Source of the DNA: Phoronis australis
Taxonomy: Eukaryota; Phoronida; Phoronidae
Assembly (NCBI GenBank): GCA_002633005.1
Contig: NMRA01000334.1
Span: 188,001 to 227,777 of the forward strand
Direction of reading: 5' to 3'
DNA length: 39,777 nt
Part shown: positions 22,110 to 32,957 of the stretch, in pieces
How the letters are laid out: each line of letters opens with the position of its first letter
Numbering within the stretch: position 1 is the stretch's first letter
The notes under the pieces: model-generated
Databases searched by the model: none
Seen by the model: only the letters and a program-made list of their open reading frames with translations
Told to the model about the DNA's origin: nothing
Translations under genes and position numbers: made by a program

Positions 22110-23490
22110 TTTCTAAAAAGGTTAAAATTTACAGTCGACCCCAAGGCATCTAACAAGTGCAACGCGGAGCGTTGAAATGGGATCACAAATGCACAGCAAA
22201 TTATGTTCTAGGAGTGTTTTTCACGACCATGAAAAGGCCGTTAGATTGCGCAGAATACATGTACGTAGGGGACAGAAATTAGATAGGGGTCGTAATCTCC
22301 CTAATCCAAAACGCCTTACCAAATTTTATGAAAATCCTCTAAGGAACTCCAAAGATACGTAGTCTAACGTAAAAACTGAAATTGCGTAAAAATCCATGCA
22401 TGAACAATAAAGATAACGAAAAGAACAATTTTGGATAGACAAGCTCAATACACTAGAGCCTCGTGGATTAACCCTCAGGGTTAAGAAGTTTTTATGTTTA
22501 AATTATATCACAGATTTTTTTCCGCAACAATGTCTCATATTCATTACGCCACATCTAAATGTCAATTGTCATATAGTGTTTGATTTTACTTTATTTCTGT
22601 TTCTGTTGACGAAGGATGTCATTTCGTTTTTACATCCGAAAATTTCAGTTGACCCATTCTTGTTGTTTTATTTACCTATTTATATTCTACATTTCGTGAA
22701 ACAATATATCTTTGGGAGGATCTTGATCGCCTTATTTAGTTTCAGATTTATTTTCTACGTTATCACTCAGACTGCTCACGTGGCTGATCACATCCTATAT
22801 GTATGTACTTGCGCGTTAGGTTACAAGTTTTCTCTAGTAAAAGAAACAGTTTTAACTGCAACGATTTATTACTTGAAAAAAGATAACAAAAATGAAAAAA
22901 ACAGTAACTGTGCATTGAACTTGTAACATTTCCTGAAAATAGTTAAATAACTACAATATTTGATATTGTAGTTGCCGAGGAATCGGCGCCTGAATGGCAG
23001 ACGATATAATGAAAACTGAGGTAGAACTAAGTGTCACATACTGGTAATTAAAAATTTTTTTCCAGATGTTACGTTTGGTACCTGGTTGCATACTGAGTGT
23101 TAGTTATACTGCTGCAATTTTATTGCTTTAAACTATTTTGGAAAGTTTGGTGAACAAACAGGCTAACGACGACATTGACATTGTTAACGACTGTTTTAAC
23201 GTTTTGCAGATGTTCCACTGTTTCTGAGTAGTTTTACTATTGCGCATGCTCATGTGTCACGTGATAGTTGAATATAGAGTCGACATCGTTAAAGTTAAAG
23301 AAGAACGTCGTTATTATTTTGTTATCGTGTTTCATCGTAAACCGCTTTTAAGAATAAGAATTGAGTTGTGCACCATCGGCACAGACTTACCTTTTGAACT
23401 TTCTACTACAGAGGGCATTGTTGAAGTAGTTCAGGAGGGGAATACGGAAAACAATATCACGTGCCGTATTGCACTAAACTGATTCAACGC
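22110..23490. other. non-coding stretch, no gene recognised
   Basis: An open frame at 22576-22926 (116 codons) is rich in Phe, Ile and Leu and matches nothing I know; AT-rich sequence produces such frames by chance. A frame at 23240-23482 follows a plausible acceptor (GTTTTGCAG near 23210) but has no recognisable domain. A perfect small hairpin lies at 22949-22973 (arms AACTACAATAT, 3-base loop). Confidence 0.3.
22949..22973. repeat. small perfect hairpin
   Basis: AACTACAATAT is followed by a three-base spacer and its exact reverse complement. No T run or other signal gives it a function. Confidence 0.7.
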
Positions 23491-24134
23491 GTATGGGATA
23501 AACATTCTTATTTGCATTTTCAGTGTGAACTATTCACCACAGTCATGTTACTCGGAGTTTCGTTTTGTCACCTGTAAGGCTACCTGTAGGTGAATAATGG
23601 TTTTCATGCACCCTGTACAGCAGGCCTTCCTTAGATCGAACAATGATTTCGAGCACCCTATAACAGTATTACATGAGATTACCAAATTTTATTTGCTCAG
23701 TTGGTTAACGGAGATGGTTAAATGCACATATTTGCCACTGGCGTACCAGGTCTTAGCTTGGAGTTTAGTTGCCGGCGGTAAGTTGAAAGCGGAATCGCGC
23801 GTGTATATCTTAGACTCACACCATGCGTCCCGATTCTGTTGGGACACCTAATCCAGTGGCACAGGAGAGTCACAGGTCTTATCATGTTTTGCGTTTGTCA
23901 AATAATAATCGCTGTTCTAAAAGGTAGCAGATTGGCGCTTCTTGCTTTCTCTTAATTATGTTTTGACTGGGAATCATTGGTTATTTGCTAAACACAATCT
24001 TCACTTTGGTTAATCTTTCGTCTACAGACGTGTTCTTTGGATAACTACGTAACTCAGGGAAATACTACGTAACTCAGGGAAATAACACATCTACCGCCAA
24101 AGACTCAGAAATGCTTCTCCTTCAATTGAAATTG

Positions 24135-24993
24135 GGGTGTTCCATCGAAACAGGAACCCCGGTGTAAAACACATATCCAGGAGTCGTAAACCGACTCCCG
24201 CGCTTTCAAAACAACAAACCAGTCCGAAAACCCCGAACCCTCACCTTTAAAACAGGAATCCCGAGATCGCACACAGGACACTCGGGGACCAAAAAACCAG
24301 TCCCACATTTACTGTCAAACATTGTTTGATGAAAAATGACTCTTCCGATTTTAAATAGTTGTTTTTGATATGTAGTTTTACTACCTGATAATTGTAGACA
24401 ACTTATGACGTATTGGCGTTCTGCTGCATTCTACTGATAAAGTTGTGGTGCGACCTTTTCCGTCTGCGTTACCTATTGGCCAGTTTCTTTTTCCCCAATT
24501 CCTCAATCAACTGATCTTTTTCCACGAGGTTGGGTACATGACCCAAGAAATTAATCTACGATGAAAATATTTTTGGAGAAATTATTGAACAATCTGAAAT
24601 TAACTAAATATTCACCGAAATAAAAACATATTAGAGTATAGATTAATATGAACTTCGCCAACAGACAAGTTGCACAGGTTTTATCCATAAAAATGGAATG
24701 ACAATGCCAATATAATATAAGTTACGTTTTATTATTGACGATTTTTAACAAACAAATGCAGAAAACAACAGGAAAGTACTTGAAGATGCTTTAACTCAAA
24801 GCTCGAGATTATTGACAACATTTTAAGAAAATTTGAAAAAATGTCCGGGTTTCCTGTCCGATCCCCGGGGTTCCTGTTTTAAAGGTCAAGATTAATGTTT
24901 TTGAGCTGGTTAGCTGTTTTGAAGGTGCAGGAGCCTGTTTTCGACTACGGGATATCTGTTTTACACCGGGGTTCCTGCTTCGGTGGAACACCC
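24135..24993. mobile_element. non-autonomous DNA transposon with about 170-bp terminal inverted repeats
   Basis: The left end starts GGGTGTTCCATCGAAACAGG and the right end finishes with the inverted form (GTTCCTGCTTCGGTGGAACA then CCC). The inverted similarity continues inward to about 24305 and about 24838, through CAGGAACCCCGGTGTAAAAC and CCTTTAAAACAGGAA-like boxes. Copy A has an uninterrupted equivalent near 19290. The flanks TGAAATTG and TGGGAATG are a poor match, perhaps a decayed 8-bp target duplication. The centre includes the sequence shared with 16998-17165. There is no intact transposase. Confidence 0.75.
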
Positions 24994-25600
24994 TGGGAAT
25001 GTTCAAAAAGGAGTGTGATTAAGTATATTCAAACGAAAAGATATCGCTATTTCAGAAATTGTGAATGTAAAATTATTGACATTAGATGGTTCTCTCTGGC
25101 TCTTTTGTTTTCTTATGAGTGCTAACGGGTTCTGATTTTGTTGGCAGGCCTCGAAATGCGCGTGCCTTCCGACCCCGACATTTCACGGGACTGGCTAAGA
25201 AAGTTTGCACTGTGAATTTCTGGTTGTCTGCTCGACTGTGTTTGAATCGAGTGTAGTTATCATTTCATTGCTTCATTTTCATTTTGTCATCTTTGTTCAT
25301 AATCGAATCGTCAAGCGAGGCTCTTGAGGTACGGTGACAGGCAACAAGCGATTTCTCGGCAAATTATCCAACCCTCCCGTCACCTACACATGTCAATCTT
25401 TATACGGGGCCGTGGGCCTGGCTTCACGCCGGGAATAGTCTGGTCTGTGATACTTTTTCATCTGGGTCCAGTCTTAGAGCCACTATTAGGAGTTTTCAAC
25501 ACTTTTTGGGGTGTTCTGTCCGCATTCATAAATGAAAATTGAGTATCTGCCAACAGGTGTGTTAACGTAACTTTCTAAATACTTTTCGTGTATTTATTAA

Positions 25601-25672
25601 GTGTGTATGAGTGTGTGCGTGTGTGTGTGTGTGTGTGCGTGCATGAGCATGCGTCTGTGTGCTTGTGCATGT
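25601..25672 (+). repeat. GT-rich microsatellite
   Basis: A (GT)n run is interrupted by GC and CAT. The equivalent site in copy A (20235-20260) holds a much shorter GTGCGTGTGCGCGTGTG tract, so the array expanded after duplication or shrank in A. Confidence 0.85.
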
Positions 25673-25935
25673 ATACATTATTACTGTTTTCTATTGTTTC
25701 TACAACAATTCATCTGTGCAATGTTTAAATGTTGTCCAGCTATAATGTTACTTCGTTTTCTAACCAGTAACGTTATCAGTAGCATGTGAAAGAAAACAAA
25801 AATATTAAAAAAAATCAAGTCCAATACTTTGCACTACCGACAGTTGTCCTGCTCTTGGCGGACAGTACCACTTTGTGAATTTTCCCGCTATCCCGCCACA
25901 CCATCAAAATGCGGCCTTATTTTACCATTCCACTA

Positions 25936-26060
25936 AAAAGAAAAAGACAGGACGTTTTTTTTTTGTTTTTGCGGCATCCGCAATTTCACTGTTGTGTTCC
26001 ATAATACGATTTCTTGTTTTTCAATCCATTTAACCCTTTTTTCATTCTCGAATGTTGACA
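25936..26060. repeat. first copy of 125-bp duplication flanking an N
   Basis: Nearly identical to 26062-26188, differing at one base in GACAGG/GACGGG and in a T/G homopolymer. Copies A and C carry this sequence once. Confidence 0.95.
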
Positions 26061-26061
26061 N
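26061..26061. other. undetermined base joining duplicated ends (likely assembly join)
   Basis: The single N lies exactly between two near-identical 125-127-bp segments, as expected when two contig ends that overlap are placed end to end. Confidence 0.8.
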
Positions 26062-26188
26062 AAAAAGAAAAAGACGGGACGTTTTTGTTTTTGTTTTTGC
26101 GGCATCCGCAATTTCACTGTTGTGTTCCATAATACGATTTCTTGTTTTTCAATCCATTTAACCCTTTTTTCATTCTCGAATGTTGACA
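26062..26188. repeat. second copy of 125-bp duplication flanking an N
   Basis: See 25936-26060. The sequence continues normally into the copy-B segment after 26188. Confidence 0.95.
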
Positions 26189-27190
26189 ACTACGCAACAA
26201 TGCCTCTTTGTAATGGATATTGTTATTTAACAAAGTACACCTTCTTTAGTAACATAACAATCGTAAAAAGGCGTTCAAATGTCTCTCGTTTACTGCAACA
26301 CATAGTGCATGTATCAGCATTACTAAATTTTAACTTTTTGAACAAATGAGTCTATTTATAAATTTCTGTACAGTCCTACAATCAATGCAACGAATATATT
26401 TTCCAATTATGGATGTTTGGCCCATTTTATATACCAGGAAACCCTTATACCTGCAAATTTTGGACAGTGATTTGAATAATTTAGTTTATAACATTTTTGT
26501 ATCACTGCTTCTTGAAATTTTATTAAGGAACATAATTGTATCAACTGGCACCAAAGGTCCAATTGATATTAAAAAGATGTACTACTGGATGAACGCCAGG
26601 AAAAATTCTCCTGAGCAATTGCAAGGGACCCATATTCTACAATCTTTGTCTTTATCCGGTAACAATCTTTTCAATAGTTGAAAATATTCCCTGTCGGTTT
26701 AATAACCACTCTGGTTCATTTAATTTTCATAATACTATTGCACCCGAAACTAATTGATATTAAAATTTAACTAACCGACTAATTGGATAAATAATCAACC
26801 AAATAGTATGCCGTGAATTATTTATCTTTTGCTTCTGACACAGCCATCAAGAGCTGGTGAAGGACAGTCTAATAAAATGAGTCTAATGCAATTCTGTTGA
26901 AAAAAGGTGGCGTGCGAAAAGTTTTAGTGACAGTAAAAAGGCGACTTTACCCATTGGAGAAGGTTACATATGCCTCTACACCTAGCTAACAAACTCAGAA
27001 TGTACTAGATTGAAATGGGTAATTTTGAAAAACAGCAAATCCAATAGGTGATCCCGCATAGGAATACTACTGCCATATCCTATCGAGAATTCATTTCGTC
27101 TGGGACATTCCCAGGGACGTGCCATTTTCTGTGCACGTGGTCTGGCAAGTACAGAAGTGTGAACAAATATTTCTCTCTTGCACTTTTTAG

Positions 27191-27463
27191 ATTTGCCTGG
27201 CTGCTTTCTCGATACGCATCATGATAAAGATTTTATCCATGGGCCATATCGTAGCCCTATCAATTCTCAAACGACCTGTATTCAAAGATGTGAGATGAAG
27301 GGCTATTGGTACGCTGCAGTTCAATGGGGCGTAACATGCTGGTGTGGTAATAGTTACGGACGGCACGGACGGGTACCGGATGAAGAATGCAGCTTTTTGT
27401 GTCCGGGAAACAGCTCCCAACGGTGCGGAGGAGGGCTGAGAAACTGGGTTATGGTCACTAAAG
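27191..27463 (+). CDS. WSC-domain exon (phase 1-1), gene unknown
   Basis: Acceptor TTGCACTTTTTAG ends at 27190 and donor AAAG|GTACCT follows 27463. The exon is 273 nt and symmetric (phase 1 on both sides), as is usual for shuffled extracellular modules. It encodes a complete WSC domain of about 85 residues: PGCFLD at the start, TCIQRC, CWCG, CSFLC and CGGG, giving the eight cysteines expected. WSC domains bind carbohydrate and occur in extracellular or membrane proteins such as Kremen, polycystin-type and xylosyltransferase-associated proteins. No stop codon interrupts the domain. The rest of the gene is uncertain: 27782-27829 and 29133-29385 are compatible in phase. The exon has no counterpart in duplication copy C. 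Confidence 0.8.
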
Positions 27464-27781
27464 GTACCTTTAATACACTTGACTTGGTAACAGAAGCAGT
27501 ATTTCTAGAACTTGGATAGCAGTCCCGCTAGCTTGCTGCTCACTGCTGTTGCTGGAGTAGTTTTCGCTATGGCCTCTGTTGCAGATTGCAAATTGCCTGA
27601 TGCTCTTTGAGATACTCCCAGTGGCACTCAGGGCACACGACTGGGACCAGTACATTGATCACCTGATCATGACTAGTGAAGACCCCGAGCATAGGGTGAT
27701 GAGTTTCAGACGGTATGTTTTTTTCGCAAGAATTTGGAAGCACGGGTAAACCTGTGTGATATTGCGACTTCCGCTATGCAG

Positions 27782-27829
27782 GTAATGTGTCGATCGAGTT
27801 AACAGCAACCTGTCAAGTCTTTAGTAATG
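27782..27829 (+). CDS. candidate 48-nt phase 1-1 exon after the WSC exon
   Basis: Bounded by CCGCTATGCAG and AATG|GTAAGC, the second a good donor. Joined to the WSC exon it reads on without a stop as GNVSIELTATCQVFSN and again ends in phase 1. It is short and unrecognised, so it rests only on splice sites and frame. Confidence 0.35.
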
Positions 27830-29132
27830 GTAAGCGTCACTCCGTTCGTGCATCAGGCCTGAGTGCGCAACTGCCGCTACATGCATACAAAGTAAATGCG
27901 ATTCGTTCAAAATTTCTAGATGCCGTAGCGCAAATCGTCATCATTTTGCGATTAAAACGTATCTTCGTGAAATTTTCGCATTCTTGATGTGGTTTCTTCG
28001 CTCAACTTTTCTTATATATCTCATGATTTTGACCAACTTTCGACAATGTATAATTACAAAGTGTCGTGATGTAACGCAGATCAGCTGCGTTTTGCGATTC
28101 GGCCTCAATTTTCGTATGACCTGCTTTTCCCTTTCTTATAGAGAATCTCTGCAAGCAACACCTTCGATGTTGTTATGGAGTTTCGTAGAGTATATAGAAA
28201 ATCCTACACGAGTCTCAGTTTTATCACATGGGCAAAACCTCTTGGAAATTTTGTCAAAATCCCGAGGCCTGTCGAGGAATTTTGACAAAATGTTTGAATG
28301 TCCTTCCGACTAGGAACACGTACATGTACAGTTGCGACCGCCAATTCGTCAACCATAATCTTGACACCTTTCCGGATTGCATGACTGGGGTTGCTTGATT
28401 GGGGCGCGTTTAGTGTTTTGCAGACGGTAAAATGTTAGGTGTAAGATTTCTACTTCGCACTACTTTTTGATTTGCCCACGTAATATAAAAAATACGTACT
28501 CGATGTTATTAACCAATCGTGTCGTAACACATTCCAGGTCATGTGACAAATTGCGTACCTGAATTAGAAACCCTTCATGAATTCCACAGTGAGACTGGTG
28601 CAACAAAGCACGACATATATCAACCGAAGAAAAAACACTAAGGCGTGCACCATTCTGGCCACGAAAAATGTAAAAGACATGTTTACGTGCTGTGTACTCA
28701 AATATTGGGACAGAAGTTTTTTCTGGCATGGTGAAATATTAAAGAAGGCCAAACACAATTGAATTCCAAAACATTTCATGAAATTTACATTCAATAGAAC
28801 TGTATCAAGTTACCCTTCTGTGTACAAATCCACCTTCCACCAGATATATACCCGTAGTGGTGTAAAAATAGAATCAAATTGTTCCTCGGTCAAATTTGAA
28901 GTAACTTTGAAAGAACTGGTTCATTGAGACCAAGCTCTACAGTTTGGCTTATCACTGCGTGTCATTTTATGCACCTTGCATTTTCTCAAGGAATATTGTA
29001 CTCTCTGTTCTACGCGAACCTGGAAATCCCTTCCCATCTTAGGCAAGAAAAAGTTGAAATCAAAAAATACTAGTAGACGGAACGAGGGCTAATAGGCGCT
29101 TAATATAATCGTCAACCGTTCTCTCATTCTAG

Positions 29133-29385
29133 TGGCACCACAGTATTTGCAAAATCAAGAGGAGTTAGACAGAACCCTGGCAGAAACTGGTGGAGCCCAG
29201 CTATTCAAGTTAAGAACACGGACTTGGTTTGACATTGTATCCGCCATCCCTATGGATGTTAAAGTTATTCTTCAGACTGAAACTATTCGATACACGATAA
29301 CATGCATTTTGTTGTGCAGAAAGGACATCTTTTGTGTGCACGTGATTCATCTGCCTGAGGGAAAGTGTATTTTATTACGAAATAA
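29133..29385 (+). CDS. candidate exon, phase 1 entry, product unknown
   Basis: Acceptor CTCTCATTCTAG ends at 29132 and donor AA|GTGAGT follows 29385. Entered in phase 1 from the preceding candidate exon it is open throughout (VAPQYLQNQEELDRTLAETG and about 65 further residues). No domain is recognised. The first 75 bases align with copy C (38529-38604), where the frame is also open, but substitutions do not clearly favour silent sites. It could be a chance frame. Confidence 0.3.
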
Positions 29386-29389
29386 GTGA

Positions 29390-29743
29390 GTTGTTCCTTA
29401 GAAACACGACACGCGATGTGTTACTTAAAACGCCGAACTTCCTCTTGAGGATGACGGTGACGTCAATAGAATCCTATAAATTAGTTGCTAGGCGACGCAC
29501 TATTTGTGTAGTCCTACTGTGATGTTGTTATTGGTATCCGATGTAAATTTTCTGCAGCTTGGCCCTAGTTGTATGAATGCTGTAGCTTGGAATGTATGGC
29601 ATCGATTCAGGCAAGAACCTATCTTTGAACGCAGCACAGGTGTTATTTCAATTAATATAATCCAGTAATCGAAGGCAATGAAACACGAACGAAATGTAAA
29701 AAAGTTGAACATCCTTTCAATGCACATGCTCTCTGTCTGTATG
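29390..29743. other. unique non-coding sequence between copy B and the LINE cluster
   Basis: No exon, repeat family or regulatory site could be recognised. Confidence 0.4.
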
Positions 29744-29745
29744 TC

Positions 29746-29790
<45 letters not shown>

Positions 29791-29810
29791 CTCTCTCTCG
29801 CGAGAGAGAG
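29744..29810. repeat. CT microsatellite ending in a CT/GA palindrome
   Basis: A (CT)n run with rare interruptions; its end (29791-29810) is a perfect 20-bp palindrome of CTCTCTCTCG and CGAGAGAGAG. It lies directly before a LINE 3' fragment. Confidence 0.95.
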
Positions 29811-30044
29811 TTCCTGGCGTGTCTGTCGTTTTCAGCGTTAATTCGCTTTGTTTTCTTAAGTATGTTTTTTTTTCTCCTCCTGTTTTTAGCTTCCTCATCT
29901 ATTCCTACTGATTTTTGTATTTCCATTTATTTAATTTTTGTACATGGGACCTTCTTACTAGCGGTCGAAAACCTTTAGAAGGACTCCTAATTGAAATCCC
30001 AATTATTTAATTATTGTACTATGTGTTAATGTAAATAAAAGAGT
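29811..30044 (+). mobile_element. LINE 3'-end fragment (+ strand), left arm of inverted repeat
   Basis: 234 bases, about 97% identical by eye to the reverse complement of 30090-30322. It carries the end of the LINE 3' UTR, including AATAAAAGAGT at its tail, and is truncated 5' at TTCCTGGCGTG. The few differences include TTTTTAGC/TTTTTGGC and ACTAGCGG/ATTAGCGG. Confidence 0.9.
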
Positions 30045-30052
30045 TTCTCCCT

Positions 30053-30085
<33 letters not shown>

Positions 30086-30089
30086 CGAG
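30045..30089. repeat. C-rich and CT tract, loop of the inverted repeat
   Basis: Reads TTCTCCCTCCCCCCCC followed by (TC)n. Both LINE 3' ends face this tract. Confidence 0.9.
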
Positions 30090-31960
30090 ACTCTTTTATT
30101 TACATTAACACATAGTACAATAATTAAATAATTGGGATTTCAATTAGGAGTCCTTCTAAAGGTTTTCGACCGCTAATAAGAAGGTCCCATGTACAAAAAT
30201 TAAATAAATGGAAATGCAAACATCAGTAGGAATAGATGAGGAAGCCAAAAACAGGAGGAGAAAAAAACATACTTAAGAAAACAAAGCGAATTAACGCTGA
30301 AAACGACAGACACGCCAGGAACCAAGAAATGAATTGGCACAGCTCGACTGGAAATATGACAGATTGGATCGTAGTTGCTAATTATAAAATTGGTTAAGGA
30401 CCTGGAGAATGCTTGTAAAGAATGTGTTTTTATTATATTTTGAACAGAGACTGGTATTTCGTTGTTGTTTATAAGACGAGGAATTTCAAATCTAATATAG
30501 GCTCTTGACAATTTGTTGGTTGGAGGAATTAAAATTTGGGTTGTATTGTTGCAATAGCAGCTGAGTATTGATTCAGGTATGCAGGAGTTTTAATGTGTCT
30601 GGTTGGTTTACATTGGATGGGTTTACTAAAAATTTGTTAGTGTAAAATGCTTAGGAAGCTGATTATTGGGGAATTTGTAGTAAAATTTTGCAGTTGAGAT
30701 TTTAAAGATGTCGTGAAATAAAGAGGCGAAGTTCCTTACATATAGGCAGAGTGTGAGCATTATAACTGGAATTTGAAATATTCCGAAGGATTCTCTTCTG
30801 GGCTATCTGGAGTTTCTTAGAGTTGCCAAAACCCCAAGTTGCAATGTCGTAATTAAATGTGGAAGGACAAGTGAATTATATATCAACTTGAGAACTGGGA
30901 GAGGAAGATAAGATTTCAATTTATACATGAATCCATCAAGATTGTTAAGTTTGTTTGAGATGAGGTTTAACAGGGGGGACTATGAGAGGTTTTTGTCAAC
31001 GGTAATACCAAGGAAAGGAAAACTGTCCACATGACATATTGTTTAAAATTTGCTATTTATATAAATGGTGAGAATAATACATTTTTTCAATTTTCTTTTG
31101 GGGTTATTGAAAGATCATTAATTTACTTCTTGGTTTTCTTAATTGAAAGTTTGTTCGCAGAAAACCAGACTGGAATAAGGTTAACGTTGTTGTTGATGGT
31201 GGCTGATTGCTTTAAAGTGTGTTGGGAAGATTCAGTCAGCATAAAAAAGTGTACCCATGGAAGAAGAACACGAAAGATAGTTTATGTAAAGTAAGAAGAG
31301 AAGCAGGCCAAGGACAGAGCCTTGGAGAACTCCGGTAGATATTGGTAAGCAACTGGAGGTTGTATCTCTCAGTGAAACGTATTGGGTGCGGTTTGAGAGA
31401 CAATTTTAAACAGTGTATATTCAACTCCAGTAATATCATAGTGATTCATCTTTTGTAAGAGTACTTTGTGGTCTATTGTGTCGAAAGCTTTAGAGAGATC
31501 GAGACCGATTACCAGAGGATTCATGTCATTATCAAGATGGAAACAAATGAGGTCTAAAAGTTCAAGCGAAAGAAGTTCTGTAGAGTGACAATTCCTGAAG
31601 CCATATTGATGTTTATAAAGAATACAATTTTCATTTAGGAAAGTTGAAAGTTGTGTACGGATAATTTTTCTATATATTTTTTAGATCTTATTGGAGTATA
31701 GTATTGGGTCTGTAAATGTCCGGGTGCTCTGGGTCCAAGCCATGTTGTTTAAAAACTGGGATCACCTTAGCAATCTTGAGAGCATCTGTAGCAGTATGCA
31801 AGCATTGGTTGATGATGGTCGTGACCTAATACACTTTATCAGAGAAAAGTATTGTAAAAAGTGTGTTGGCGTATTCCAATATTCCAGATCATTTTAAATT
31901 CAGTAAAAGAACTTTGTTATAGAAAGGATCTCATGATTAAAGGGCAGCTACTATTTGTAA
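30090..31960 (-). mobile_element. CR1/L2-like LINE, reverse transcriptase region, decayed
   Basis: Read on the minus strand from about 31960 down. It shows LKIAKVIPVFKQHG; then YKHQYGFRNCHSTELLSLEL; then GLDLSKAFDTIDHKVLLQKM (31440-31510); then GVLQGSVLGLLLFLLYIN; then FYAD at the catalytic box (about 31240). After the RT core come FLGITVDKNLSWSPLLN, KLKSYLPLPVLKLIYNSLVL and QKRILRNISNSSYNAHTLPI, and then the C-terminal region at 30340-30500 (YIRFEIPRLINNNEIPVSVQ). This order is typical of CR1/L2/Jockey-group non-LTR retrotransposons. Frameshifts and stops interrupt it (for instance after FYAD). The endonuclease domain is missing, so it is 5' truncated. The tail at 30090 ends in AATAAAAGAGTCTC and a GA run. 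Confidence 0.9.
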
Positions 31961-32150
31961 TTATGAAGTGGTGAACGTAAGATCAAATTCTGTTTCAAGT
32001 CTTAAGTCATGTTTCAGAAACAGACCCTAGGTCTAGCAAATGACATGCGCCTCAGACTACGTTGCATAATGACTGTCCCTGTTCGTCAGGTATTCTGTAG
32101 AATGTCGTCCAATGTAAACAATAATGTCAATAATATGATTCAAAATATGG
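31961..32150. other. short unassigned stretch between LINE and copy D
   Basis: Nothing recognised. The LINE border near 31960 is approximate. Confidence 0.3.
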
Positions 32151-32199
32151 AGCTATAACAGCTAACGCCAATGTTCTGCAATGGGATTGTGACATAAAC

Positions 32200-32660
32200 A
32201 TAATTAGAACCATGGTTGAGGCTCCAGGCTCCATGTTTCAAGAAAAAAACAAACGAAATCATGGAAATTGCGTTAAAGCACGATTTCAGTTGATAAAGAC
32301 ACGCAAGCCTGGACTGAATCAAAAATAGATCGGCAGGTTTCAGATTCTGAATTCGTTAGAGTGGTTTGGCGAATCGAGAGACGGATGACAAAAACGTACT
32401 GAAAAAAGATTAAAATGATCACCAGGTGGCGCAGACGTCAAATCTGTCCTGAAAATGTAAAGGTGTCGTTGTCGCCTTAATTGAAGACTATTTTACTTAT
32501 TACACAGAGGTAAACATAACTACGTAAAACGACAAATGAACCAATGATTAAAGTTCCGCAATTGGTATTGAGTTGTCGTTAAGAAATGAATAAATTTTTG
32601 AACAAATATACGCTTAAAAAATCTCGACACTGGTATTCGCATTTTCTGTGCAAATCACCC
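32200..32660 (+). repeat. local duplication copy D, left part
   Basis: Aligns with copy A at 20925-21050 (ATTTCAGTTGATAAAGACAC, then GGACTGAATCAAAAATAGAT). A box CGCAATTGGTATTGAGTTG at 32560 recurs at 36845 next to copy C. The remainder of D resumes at about 35165. Confidence 0.65.
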
Positions 32661-32795
32661 ACAAGCAACAAAAATAGTTCTTTAATCTATCAAGACTACA
32701 ATTCACTAATTAGAGGAATATGTCTTCACCAACTCAAAAAGCGATGAGCGCCATCTTGCGGCTCGTTTACGTCTTTGAAGAGTACAAAATCGCCA

Positions 32796-32845
32796 GTAAT
32801 AATAACAACAATAATAATAATAATAATAACAACAATAACAATCAC

Positions 32846-32890
<45 letters not shown>

Positions 32891-32957
32891 CACAATCGTA
32901 ATAATAATAATAATAATTATAACAATCACAATCATAATAATAATAATAATAATATAT
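32796..32957 (-). repeat. (AAT)n microsatellite, 3' tail of LINE 2
   Basis: About 160 bases of AAT/AAC/CAC-type trinucleotides on the + strand. On the minus strand it directly follows the LINE 3' UTR that ends near 32958, so it is best seen as that element's simple-repeat tail. Frames through it (poly-Asn, poly-Ile, poly-Tyr) are not genes. Confidence 0.9.

Larger units (their letters stand above)
23495..29215 (+). repeat. local duplication copy B (with insertions)
   Basis: Aligns with copy C in three blocks: 23508-23830 to 36922-37210, 26190-26990 to 37285-37970, and 28660-29210 to 38015-38604. The part 23830-26335 aligns with copy A. Examples of shared strings are GGCGTACCAGGTCTT, GGAGTTTAGTTGCC and AAGAGTTAGACAGAACCCTG (B has GAGGAGTTAGACAG). 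Sequence 27000-28650, including the WSC exon, has no counterpart in C. Confidence 0.8.

Noticed and set aside
22576-22926. 116-codon hydrophobic frame
   Set aside because: Composition follows the AT-rich background, with no signal for splicing, family or conservation in the duplicate copies.
26346-26681. 111-codon frame in copy B
   Set aside because: The aligned part of copy C (37445-37770) has stops and indels, so the frame is not conserved.
29500-29926. Arg/Glu-repeat and Leu/Ser-repeat frames
   Set aside because: They read through the CT/GA microsatellite and LINE 3' UTR, with no protein family.
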